Source: Candidatus Iainarchaeum sp. (GTDB lineage Archaea > Iainarchaeota > Iainarchaeia > Iainarchaeales > GCA-2688035). From it: a DNA stretch of 64,000 nucleotides. The stretch spans positions 1 through 64,000 of the forward strand of contig JAFCCL010000004.1 of assembly GCA_017610205.1 (NCBI GenBank). Direction: 5' to 3'. The position numbers and the translations under genes were made by a program. The notes under the pieces are model-generated. The model was given only the letters and a program-made list of their open reading frames with translations, was not told the origin of the DNA and searched no databases. Numbering within the stretch: position 1 is the stretch's first letter; the number at the start of each line of letters is the position of its first letter. Of this stretch, positions 45,557 to 54,686 are shown one piece after another.

Positions 45557-47416
45557 CTAACTTTTTCGCCTTTCTGAAAAGAACAGTATTGCAAGAGCTG
45601 AAAAGGCAAGCAACGGAATAAAAACAAGGTCAAGCTCTGGCACTGCAGCAGGCTGACCCACTGTGAAAAATACTGATTCCGTATCCGAAGGATCAAACTT
45701 GCCAACCTCATAAGCCTCTACAATAAGCTGGTAGGAACCGGAAGGAAGGAGAGAAACATCAAGGTTGTGTATTAAATCGGCGTGAATTGCTGAATCCCAA
45801 ACTTCTGTTCCTTCCAAAGCAATTGATTTATGGACTCCGCTTACACTAACCTCAGGAACTATAGGCAAGCCTGTAACAGCATCAACAACAGAAAGCTTTA
45901 TTTCAGCATTGACAGTATTATCACCAGAATTCAAAACAGCAATATCTAATGAAGTAAAACTTGGAGTTGCAGAATCAAGTGCAAGAGGCTCTGCAAACAA
46001 TTGAGTAATATTCAAAACACCCTGACCTGTGGAAGCGACAACATTGAAAGGTTTTGTCACAGTGCCCTTGCTGCCAGCAACCAATTCAAATGTTTCAGCA
46101 CTTATTACATAATCATCAATGTCAAGGATTTCTTCTCCAAGACCACCGGCTGCAATCAAATCAAAAGACCCAACTGTTCCAGCTAGAATGGGTTGTGCTC
46201 CAGTAGTAATTGGAATGCCAACAGTAGGTATTTCTGCCTCAACATAAATATTGTAAGCTGTTAAACTGCTTACAGCAACATCAGCCCTTGCCATTGAAAA
46301 CTCGCTTCCCCTTGGCAAAGGAATCGGAGAAGCAAAAACCTTTGTGCCAAAAACAAAAACACGCGCTCCAGGAACACTGCAGACAACATTGGCCACACCA
46401 TTAGGAAGAGAAACAACAATTGGACCCATTTGCCCAAGCGCGTCATAGGGACCGCAGGTAAAAGTGCATATTCCATTTGCACCGCCACTGCATGAAAAAT
46501 CAGCTGCAGAAACACCAGCGCTTCCGCAGTTAATTGATAAATAATCAGGAGGCATTGTATCAAAACCTGCATAAGCAACAGTAACACCAACAATTCCGCT
46601 TTCAATTTCAATCTCTGAAGGAGAAAAACCTACTCCGCAAACACCTGTCCCTGGAACGCTAACAGATATTGTAGTGGTGTCAGTATCCTGCAATCCACCT
46701 AAATCAGTCACAGTCAATGTAACGTCAGCAATGCCCTCATCACTACAAGTAATTGAAGGCTTCATGCCAGTTGCAGTTACAGTACAACCAGGATCGACAG
46801 CCGGGTCATTTGCAATAACCCAATCATAAGTCAGCATAGAGCAATTAGTAAATCCCACACCACAATCTTCATCATCCATAGAACCAGAACCGTCCAAATC
46901 AACAGCATTAGGCAATATTATAACATGCGGAGCACCTGCATCAGCAACAGGAGCAGTATTCAAAACCTCAGCACTGCTGCAGCATACTTTTGTTGCATAA
47001 GGTGCATCTGTGCATGTTGCAATATGGGCATTTGTTGTATCAGAAATTGTTGCAATGCATTCTTCATCAGCATTACAGCTTGCACGATAACTGCATTTCA
47101 AATCACCATAATAAACAGTTGTAGGATAACCAGCTGTTGCAACATGGGCATTGGTTTGACCTGAAAGTGTAAGAACATCGTTAGTTGCAGTGCTAGCATG
47201 CGGGCTTGCTCCAGTGTATTCTTTGCCAAAGATGTCGTCATAACATATTTCTGTAGTGTAACCTCCTGCACCGTTCCAGAGTTCAGCATGTGCGTTGGTT
47301 GGACTGCTAATTCTCATTATAAGTTGGGAATCGTCACCAGGCAATCCTGCACAGGCAGCAAAAGCTGAGGGAAAAAGAAAAAGTGCAAGCAATGCAATGA
47401 AAGCAATTTTGTTCAT
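45557..47416 (-). CDS. Surface protein with PKD-like domain and PEF-CTERM-like sorting signal
   Basis: Signal peptide, TNAHxE-type repeats, C-terminus AVPELDLVFIPLLAFSALAILFFSERRKS. Confidence 0.85.
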   Translation of the reverse strand: MNKIAFIALLALFLFPSAFAACAGLPGDDSQLIMRISSPTNAHAELWNGAGGYTTEICYDDIFGKEYTGASPHASTATNDVLTLSGQTNAHVATAGYPTTVYYGDLKCSYRASCNADEECIATISDTTNAHIATCTDAPYATKVCCSSAEVLNTAPVADAGAPHVIILPNAVDLDGSGSMDDEDCGVGFTNCSMLTYDWVIANDPAVDPGCTVTATGMKPSITCSDEGIADVTLTVTDLGGLQDTDTTTISVSVPGTGVCGVGFSPSEIEIESGIVGVTVAYAGFDTMPPDYLSINCGSAGVSAADFSCSGGANGICTFTCGPYDALGQMGPIVVSLPNGVANVVCSVPGARVFVFGTKVFASPIPLPRGSEFSMARADVAVSSLTAYNIYVEAEIPTVGIPITTGAQPILAGTVGSFDLIAAGGLGEEILDIDDYVISAETFELVAGSKGTVTKPFNVVASTGQGVLNITQLFAEPLALDSATPSFTSLDIAVLNSGDNTVNAEIKLSVVDAVTGLPIVPEVSVSGVHKSIALEGTEVWDSAIHADLIHNLDVSLLPSGSYQLIVEAYEVGKFDPSDTESVFFTVGQPAAVPELDLVFIPLLAFSALAILFFSERRKS

Positions 47417-47560
47417 TTACTTTATTTAGTGATTTGTTATATTTAAGGTTAATTATAATACAAAAAAAAAGGCCCGAAGGCAAAAAATTGCCATAAGCAG
47501 CAATTTCAAAAAAAAAAATAAAAGTTTATTAATAACAAAAGCATTAAAATTACTGATTAA

Positions 47561-48772
47561 ATGGAAATAAATCTTGAAAAAAAACACTTTGCAATAATTG
47601 CAGCATTTTGCTTAATTCTGACAACAGGATTAGTTGCAGCAAACCAGGACATGATTCTAAAACTGGCAGCACCAACAACAGACATACTACCAGGAAGAAC
47701 AGTTGGACACAGTTCTGAAGACGTTGTAGTAAACCTTGATGACCTGCTAACAGGCGGCGCACTATGCACAGGAGACATGGGTTTGCAGGAAGCAATAGAC
47801 AACGGCTGCTTTGGAACAGGCGGTGGATTTTTTGGTGACTGGGTTGATATGGGATCTGCTTCAAATAATCACGGACCTGTAGCAACAGACGGGATAGTTG
47901 TTACATATAGTGATGGTGATAGTAACCCTATAGGATATACTGATAGCAGTAGTTCTCCAACTAGGGTAATATCTGGTTTGAATGGATGGAAAAAAGGTTT
48001 TACTATGCCTGTGAAAAAAGGGGATTATTGGAGAGTTGAAGATACAACTAAAAGTTGGTGGATTCCACTAATTGGAGGGGAAAGCGAAGGCAGTTCCGGC
48101 ACATCACTTCCACCATGCTCTAACGACCAGCTCATCCAATATAATTCTGTTGCAGGAGAGTGGGAGTGCGCTGATAGCTGTGCAAATGGGCAAATACTCC
48201 AGTATAATTCAGCATCAGACAGCTGGGAATGTGCTGATTTAATCGGAGTAGCCGGAGCAAGCCTTGGAGAATGGGACTCAACCGACTTAGGACAGGTTGG
48301 AGGAACAGGAACTACCTTGGCTCGTGAAACTATATATCAGGCAATTGGAGACGGTTTTGTTGTAGCTGAAATGATTGCAGGCCACTGTGGACAGGGGATT
48401 GAAGGTTATACTGACAGCGAAAGCAATCCAACTACTTTAAGAGTTCAAAATGGAAGTGGCTACATTGATACTGGCGGAGCAGGCATTACAATGCCTGTTA
48501 AGGCAAATGATTTCTGGAGAGTAAAAAGAAAGAGAACCGATGGGTATTGTGACGGCCCGGTTAATATTTACTGGATTCCACTGATTGGAGGAGGCTCTGC
48601 AGGAGACACTTGTTATTGGACAGGGTATACGGCATGCAGTGCGGATGAAATGGGCATAACAGAGTGTGCTATAGGAGAAGTTATGACCGGTTTTGATTTA
48701 AGAGGTTGTGCTGAGGGCTTATGCGGTGACATAACACGCTGCAGGAAATACAAAATTAAGTGCTGTAATTAA
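47561..48772 (+). CDS. Secreted protein with duplicated domain, tail-fibre/pilus-tip-like
   Basis: Two copies of GYTDSxSxPTxxxxxxG...TMPVKxxDxWRV...WIPLIGG; NGQILQYNSASDSWECAD repeats. Confidence 0.75.
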   Translation: MEINLEKKHFAIIAAFCLILTTGLVAANQDMILKLAAPTTDILPGRTVGHSSEDVVVNLDDLLTGGALCTGDMGLQEAIDNGCFGTGGGFFGDWVDMGSASNNHGPVATDGIVVTYSDGDSNPIGYTDSSSSPTRVISGLNGWKKGFTMPVKKGDYWRVEDTTKSWWIPLIGGESEGSSGTSLPPCSNDQLIQYNSVAGEWECADSCANGQILQYNSASDSWECADLIGVAGASLGEWDSTDLGQVGGTGTTLARETIYQAIGDGFVVAEMIAGHCGQGIEGYTDSESNPTTLRVQNGSGYIDTGGAGITMPVKANDFWRVKRKRTDGYCDGPVNIYWIPLIGGGSAGDTCYWTGYTACSADEMGITECAIGEVMTGFDLRGCAEGLCGDITRCRKYKIKCCN

Positions 48773-48880
48773 AGATAATTGCCAAAAACCTTCTTTTAAA
48801 TATTTTTGCTTTTAGAAGGTTTGTAAGGGGAAATTAAAGGAGATACTTTTTTTCTCTCAATTTTTTTTAAGGTGATTTTT

Positions 48881-49741
48881 TTGAAGGACGGAAGCATTAT
48901 TGAAATAGATTATACAGGAAAGGCAATTTTAACAGGCAATGTTTTTGAATCAACTATTGAAAAAAAGGCAATTGCTGCAGGAATTTTCAGCGAAAAAAAC
49001 CAGTACAAGCCAATGGTTGTAGTTGTCGGAGAAGGCCATGTTTTGCCAGGGCTTGAAAAGACCCTGAAAGAAATTAAACAAGGCGAGGAAAGAAAGGTTT
49101 TGGTAAAGCCGGAAGAAGGATGGGGTGAAAGAAAGCCAGGCAATATTGTAGTTGTTCCACTACAGCAGTTTAAGAAAGAAAAAATGCAGCCATTTCCAGG
49201 GCTTGTTGTTGAAGTAAACGGCAGGCAGGGAAAAATCCAAAGCGTAAACGGCGGAAGAGTAAGGATTGATTTTAACCACCCTCTTGCAGGAAAGGAATTG
49301 GAGTATGAGCTAAAAATTGTCAGGGAAATTACTGCACCAAAAGAACAGGTTGAAGCCCTTTACAAAAAGTATTTTTACATGGTTCCAGACGCTGAAAGAA
49401 AGCTTAAAATAGGGCAGGGTGAAATTGAAGTTAGCTTAAGCCCAAGGTGGAGTGCAAATTTGGCTCCGTTAAAAAAGGCTTTTAGCGATCTTGTTACAAA
49501 GCACGTAAAGGGATTTTCAAAAGTAAAATTTGTTGAAGAATTTGTTGAAAAAAAGGACGCAGGGAAAAAACAGAGAGAAGAAAAGACTGAAAAAAAAGAG
49601 GAATCCGAAAAAAAGGAAACAATTGAAGAAAAGGAAACCGTGAAAAGAAAGCCTGAAGAAAAAGATAAAAAAGAGAAGGGTGAAAAGAAAGCAGATTCCA
49701 AAACAGGAAAAGAACAGACATTAAAGAAGCCTCAAAAGTAG
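48881..49741 (+). CDS. FKBP-type PPIase (SlyD-like) with Lys/Glu-rich C-terminal tail
   Basis: VGEGHVLPGLEKTLKEIKQGEERKVLVKPEEGWGERKPG; GGTGAT SD then TTG start. Confidence 0.88.
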   Translation: MKDGSIIEIDYTGKAILTGNVFESTIEKKAIAAGIFSEKNQYKPMVVVVGEGHVLPGLEKTLKEIKQGEERKVLVKPEEGWGERKPGNIVVVPLQQFKKEKMQPFPGLVVEVNGRQGKIQSVNGGRVRIDFNHPLAGKELEYELKIVREITAPKEQVEALYKKYFYMVPDAERKLKIGQGEIEVSLSPRWSANLAPLKKAFSDLVTKHVKGFSKVKFVEEFVEKKDAGKKQREEKTEKKEESEKKETIEEKETVKRKPEEKDKKEKGEKKADSKTGKEQTLKKPQK

Positions 49742-49815
49742 CTTTATAAAGGTTTTCTTGCAAAAGTTTGTCAGAGGCTTTTACTGTTTGTCTCACATTT
49801 TTTGGTGGGTAGTTA

Positions 49816-50454
49816 ATGGAAAATTCTATTAAAGATTTTAAAACAGGAACCACAACAGTTGGATTAATTGCAACAGAATCGGTAATCTTAGCTGCCGACA
49901 TGAGAGCAAGCTTTGGACACATTGCATATGACGAAGAAAGCCAAAAGCTTTACAAAATTACTGACAGAATTGCAGTAACAAATGCAGGATCTGTTGGAGA
50001 CAGCTTAGCACTGATAAGATTTTTAAGAAGCCAGGCAAGATTGTATGAAATTGAAAGAGACAGTAAGATTACACCAAAGGCACTTGTAACATATCTTTCA
50101 AATGTTTTGAATGCTAACAGGTATTATCCTTTTGCAGCCCAGTTTGTTTTGGGAGGATTGAATGACGGGCCAGAACTCTTTGAGCTAACACCATATGGCG
50201 GAATACTGAAAAGGGACAAGTTTGCTGTTTCAGGTTCAGGAACAGAACCGGCAATGACAACACTTGACCAGAATTACAAAAAGGGCATGAGTGAAGAAGA
50301 AGGAATAGCTGTTGCAATAAAGGCTGTTAATGCAGGAAGAAAAAGGGACATTTATTCAGGCGGAAAAAGCATTTCTGTAATGGTAATTGACAGAAAAGGA
50401 ATAAAACAACTAAAGGAAGCAGAAGTAGAAAAATACTTGCTAAAAAAGGCTTAA
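49816..50454 (+). CDS. psmB: Proteasome beta subunit
   Basis: KTG|TTTVGLIATESVILAADMRAS, YSGGKSISVMVI. Confidence 0.93.
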   Translation: MENSIKDFKTGTTTVGLIATESVILAADMRASFGHIAYDEESQKLYKITDRIAVTNAGSVGDSLALIRFLRSQARLYEIERDSKITPKALVTYLSNVLNANRYYPFAAQFVLGGLNDGPELFELTPYGGILKRDKFAVSGSGTEPAMTTLDQNYKKGMSEEEGIAVAIKAVNAGRKRDIYSGGKSISVMVIDRKGIKQLKEAEVEKYLLKKA

Positions 50455-50540
50455 CTCCCAAAAAAATGGGAATTTTAAGAAATTTTTTTGCCTTTGAGAA
50501 AAATTCAAAAGCAATCCAACGGCTTGCGGAGAAATTTTAA

Positions 50541-52442
50541 ATGAGTACAATAGACGAAATTAAGGACACAATTCACGGAATTTTGCCTGAAAAATGCCAG
50601 GTTACAAAAATTGAAATGGAAGGACCAGAGGTTGCAATTTACACAAAAAACCCTTCGGCTTTTTTTGAAAATGAAAACTTTGTGGCAAAAACCGCATTTG
50701 AACTAAAGAAAAGGGTAAACATCAGAACTGACAAAAGCCTTTTGATGGATGAAAAAGACGCTGTGGCAAAAGCAAAAGAAATAATTCCAGAAGACGCTGA
50801 TATCAAAGAAATATATTTTGACCAGGCATTTTCAGAAATAACAATTGAGTCAATAAAACCAGGGCTTGTAATAGGCAAGGGCGGCGAAACAAGCAAAAAA
50901 ATAATTCTTGAAACAGGCTGGACCCCAAACATAATCAGGGCACCAACACAGCCTTGTGAAGTACTTAGAGGAATAAGAAACCAGCTTCACAAATACAGCA
51001 ATGAACGAAAAAAGATTTTGAAGGAAACAGCTGAAAAAATTTACTCGGACATAGACCAAAGCCCAAAAGACTGGTTTAGAATAGAGGCATTAGGCGGTTT
51101 TAAACAGGTTGGAAGAAGCTGTGTTTTTCTTGAAACACCGCATACAAAAGTATTGCTTGACTGCGGAATAAATGTTGCAGGCGCAAATGACCCGCTGAAA
51201 AGCTTCCCATACCTCAACATACTGCACATGCCATTAAACGAACTAGATGCAGTGGTTGTAACACACGCACACCTTGACCACTCAGGATTTATTCCATTTT
51301 TGTTCAAAAGCGGTTACAGCGGACCAGTATACTGCACGCCACCAACAAGAGACCTAATGACCCTGTTACAATTTGATTACATTGATGTTTTGGCAAAAGA
51401 AGGAAAGGAAGCGCCATACAATGAAACCGATGTCAAAAAAATGCTAAAATACTGCATTCCAAGAGAATACAGGGAAGTAACAGACATTGCACCAGACATG
51501 AGGCTTACACTGCACAATGCAGCACACATTCTGGGTTCTGCATCAGTTCACATGCATGTTGGAGAAGGAGGACACAATCTTGTATACACCGGGGACATAA
51601 AGTACGGGTTTACAAGGCTGTTTAACAATGTAGACATGCACTACCCAAGGCTTGAAACACTAATAATTGAAAGCACCTACGGAGGCAAAGATGCCATACA
51701 GCCAAACAGGCAGGATTGCGAAGATTACTTACTAAAAGTCATAAAAGAAACAACTGAAAGAGACGGAAACATTTTAATTCCGGTCTTTGCAGTAGGAAGA
51801 GGACAGGAAATAATGCTGGTAATTGAAAACTTTTACAGAAACGGATTACTTGATACAAAATGCTATATTGACGGAATGACAAACCAGGCAAGTGCAATCC
51901 ACACAGCATACCCTGAATATTTAAGAAAAGGAGTTCAAAGAAGAATTCTGCAAAATGACAGCCCCTTCACTGCAGAAATATTTGAACCAATGAACGGCAA
52001 AAAAAGGGAAGAAGTACTACAGGAAAAAGGAGTAATGATAATTGCAAGCAGCGGAATGCTAACAGGCGGAGCAAGTTTGGATTACTTCCAAAGAATGGCA
52101 GAAGATGCAAACAACTGCATGGTTTTTGTAGGATACCAGGGAGAAGGAAGTTTGGGAAGAAAAATTCAAGGCGGATTAAAAATGCTTCCAAGAACAGACG
52201 AAAATGGGCGAACAAAGGCCCTAAACGTAAATATGAGAATTGAAACAATTGACGGCTTCTCAGGACACGCAGACAGAGACCAGCTTTTGGCATATGTAAG
52301 AAACCTAAAGCCAAAGCCAAAAAAGATTTTGGTAAACCACGGTGAAAAAACAAGGGCAGCAGAATTTGCAAGAACACTAAGCAGCAGATTCAAGCTCAAT
52401 GCAAGATCAATAAGCAACCTTGACGCAGTAAGGCTAAAGTAA
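50541..52442 (+). CDS. aCPSF1/FttA beta-CASP ribonuclease with KH domains
   Basis: VTHAHLDHSGFIP, MYTGDIKYG-like VYTGDIKYGFTRLF, IIESTYGG, SSGMLTGGASLDY, FSGHADRDQL. Confidence 0.94.
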   Translation: MSTIDEIKDTIHGILPEKCQVTKIEMEGPEVAIYTKNPSAFFENENFVAKTAFELKKRVNIRTDKSLLMDEKDAVAKAKEIIPEDADIKEIYFDQAFSEITIESIKPGLVIGKGGETSKKIILETGWTPNIIRAPTQPCEVLRGIRNQLHKYSNERKKILKETAEKIYSDIDQSPKDWFRIEALGGFKQVGRSCVFLETPHTKVLLDCGINVAGANDPLKSFPYLNILHMPLNELDAVVVTHAHLDHSGFIPFLFKSGYSGPVYCTPPTRDLMTLLQFDYIDVLAKEGKEAPYNETDVKKMLKYCIPREYREVTDIAPDMRLTLHNAAHILGSASVHMHVGEGGHNLVYTGDIKYGFTRLFNNVDMHYPRLETLIIESTYGGKDAIQPNRQDCEDYLLKVIKETTERDGNILIPVFAVGRGQEIMLVIENFYRNGLLDTKCYIDGMTNQASAIHTAYPEYLRKGVQRRILQNDSPFTAEIFEPMNGKKREEVLQEKGVMIIASSGMLTGGASLDYFQRMAEDANNCMVFVGYQGEGSLGRKIQGGLKMLPRTDENGRTKALNVNMRIETIDGFSGHADRDQLLAYVRNLKPKPKKILVNHGEKTRAAEFARTLSSRFKLNARSISNLDAVRLK

Positions 52443-52610
52443 TTTATTCTAATAGCAAAGCCACCCTAAAAAAACTACATATACATAACGGCCTTTTTTT
52501 GAAAAATTTCAGAATTTGAAAAAAGAAAAAAAAAAGCAAATATACATAAAAATAAAGGCTAAATTGAACTCTATTTCACGATACAAGGTTAATTTTTTTT
52601 ATATACATAA

Positions 52611-52634
52611 AAAAAAGCCCAAATTGGGCTTTTT
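52611..52634 (+). terminator. Hairpin AGCCCAAATTGGGCT followed by TTTT
   Basis: 5-7 bp stem plus T run, 170 bp downstream of the aCPSF1 gene. Confidence 0.5.
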
Positions 52635-52694
52635 GAAGCGAAAAGTATTTATATGGGGTTGCGTATAATACTAGTGCTTTGCGAAGGGATCAAT

Positions 52695-52832
52695 ATGAAA
52701 ATAAATGAAAGCCACTTTGAAGTGGCAGAATTAAGTTCGGAAAAGGCATCTGAGCTAGGCAAGACTCTAAGCAAAGGGGGCATTACCAAAGCTGATAGCG
52801 AAACTGCTTTTCCCAAAAGGTGTCGGCGGTAA
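52695..52832 (+). CDS. Candidate 45-aa ORF, or structured RNA
   Basis: MKINESHFEVAELSSEKASELGKTLSKGGITKADSETAFPKRCRR; contains inverted repeat GGGCATTACC...GGTAATGCCC. Confidence 0.45.
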   Translation: MKINESHFEVAELSSEKASELGKTLSKGGITKADSETAFPKRCRR

Positions 52833-52919
52833 TGCCCTTTCACCCCTATTAAAGCCTTAGCTGCGCTTTCAAGCTTTTTAACTCCCTTTTAAATTCCTTT
52901 TCCAGGCAAATTCTTTTGC

Positions 52920-53414
52920 ATGTGCATTATAATTACAGGAAGCCCAGGTGTTGGAAAAACAAGCGTTGCAAAGGCACTTGGCAAAAAGCTTGGCTATTTA
53001 GTGCTTAACGAAAAGCAGTTTGCTCTGGAAGAAAAGATTGGGAAATGGGACCCTGAAGAAGACGAACTTGTCATTCCCTTGATGCCATATGCAAAGGCCT
53101 TAAACAGGCTTTTTTCAGAAAAGAAAAATGTAATAATTGAAGGCCATCTTTTATGCGAATTAAAGACAAAAGCAGATTTTGTGGTCTTACTAAGAGTGCA
53201 TCCAGAGCTGCTTGAAACAAGGCTGCATTTAAGAAATTATTCAGAGGAAAAGGTTCAGGACAATGTTTTCTGCGAAGGAATTGATTACTGCAAAAAACAT
53301 TTGTTAAAAAATTACCCCAAAAAAAGGATTATAGAGGTGGAAAGTGGGAAAACTATAAAAGAAACATTGAACAGAATAATAAAGGGGCTAAAGGAAAAAG
53401 AAGCCAAAATTTGA
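52920..53414 (+). CDS. Adenylate kinase-like NMP kinase (AK6/Fap7 type)
   Basis: ITGSPGVGKTSVAKALGKKLGYLVLNE...VIIEGHLLCEL. Confidence 0.82.
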   Translation: MCIIITGSPGVGKTSVAKALGKKLGYLVLNEKQFALEEKIGKWDPEEDELVIPLMPYAKALNRLFSEKKNVIIEGHLLCELKTKADFVVLLRVHPELLETRLHLRNYSEEKVQDNVFCEGIDYCKKHLLKNYPKKRIIEVESGKTIKETLNRIIKGLKEKEAKI

Positions 53415-53437
53415 ATTTTTGGAAAAGGTGCAAAGTT

Positions 53438-54652
53438 ATGAATAAGTGGATTTTTCTTGCATTATTAATGCTTTTTTCAGTGCCTGTTGTTTCAGGAGAA
53501 ACTGTTTTTGAAAGAAGCTTTGGAGAAATGGGTTATGAAAGCCTGCTTGTAGAAGGCCCACGCCAAACAGAGTGTTTTGAAGCAGAATTCTTATATCCAA
53601 AGGATATTGCAGTAGAAAGCGATGAAATATACCCAATTGCATCAATTGGCATGGAAATAGGGCCTGTACAGGAAGGAAAAATAGATGTAAATGCCTTTTT
53701 GAACAGCAAAGAAATTGCAAACCTTACATTGGAAGATTTCAAATGCAGTGAAGAAAAATGCTGGGAAAGACTTGCATTGCCAAAGGATTTGCTGCTTGAA
53801 GAAGAAAATTCATTGCAGATATGCCTTGGAACAGGCAATAGCATAACAAGCATAATGCTTGACAAGAACTCAGGAATAGGACTTTACAAAGCAGCAGATT
53901 TTTCAGAAGAAAGCGCGTTTAGCACAGCTGCAGAAAAAACAGATTTGGTAAAAGGCGAAAAAACAACAATAAAAATACTTCTACATAACTTAGGGAGTGC
54001 TGCAACAAATGTAAAAGTAGAGTTTGCAAGACCTTTGGCAGAGGACAAAAATGCCTTTTCAGTTGTTGAAGGGAATACATATTACACAGGCGAAATAGCC
54101 CCTGACCAGGAAATTAAATTAGAGTATGTTGTAAAACCAAGAAGGGCAGTGCACATGACTTTGCCTCCTGCAATAGTTTATTTTGAAAATCCTTTTGGGG
54201 AAACTGAATCAAAATTCAGCAACCTTGTTGAATTGAATGTAAGGGAACCTGAAAGAAAAATAGAGGCCTTTGTTGTAAAAGAGGAGGAAACAAGCAGTAT
54301 TGGAAGCCCTATTGAAATGAAGCTTGCTGTAAAAAATGTTGGAAACGACCCGCTTTACAGCCTGAGCACAAGCATTGAATCAGAAGCAGAAATAAGCCAG
54401 CTTGAAAAAACCATTGAGGTATTGCAGCCAAAGGAAACAAAATATTTGCAATTTTCCATTAACAGCAGCAAGCCAGGAAAATTCCCAATAGGCTGCACAA
54501 TAACATATACTGACGCCAATGTTTCTGAAAGCAAATGCCAAAACAGCTTTGCAGAATTTGTACAGCCGGAAATAAATCCAATAATTTACATAGCAATTGC
54601 ATTTATCATAATCGCAATCGGAATTTACCTATACATTATGAAAACAGGGTAA
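53438..54652 (+). CDS. Secreted/membrane protein with Ig-like domains and C-terminal TM
   Basis: Signal peptide MNKWIFLALLMLFSVPVVSG; C-terminal TM PIIYIAIAFIIIAIGIYLYI. Confidence 0.75.
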   Translation: MNKWIFLALLMLFSVPVVSGETVFERSFGEMGYESLLVEGPRQTECFEAEFLYPKDIAVESDEIYPIASIGMEIGPVQEGKIDVNAFLNSKEIANLTLEDFKCSEEKCWERLALPKDLLLEEENSLQICLGTGNSITSIMLDKNSGIGLYKAADFSEESAFSTAAEKTDLVKGEKTTIKILLHNLGSAATNVKVEFARPLAEDKNAFSVVEGNTYYTGEIAPDQEIKLEYVVKPRRAVHMTLPPAIVYFENPFGETESKFSNLVELNVREPERKIEAFVVKEEETSSIGSPIEMKLAVKNVGNDPLYSLSTSIESEAEISQLEKTIEVLQPKETKYLQFSINSSKPGKFPIGCTITYTDANVSESKCQNSFAEFVQPEINPIIYIAIAFIIIAIGIYLYIMKTG

Positions 54653-54686
54653 AAAGAAGGGTGGTAACTTACTAGCGCAAAAAAGA

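Noticed and set aside
46925-47290. Possible CRISPR-like array from repeated GCAxxATGxGCxTTxG motifs
   Set aside because: Repeats are imperfect, irregularly spaced and in frame; they encode TNAH-type protein repeats of the surface gene.
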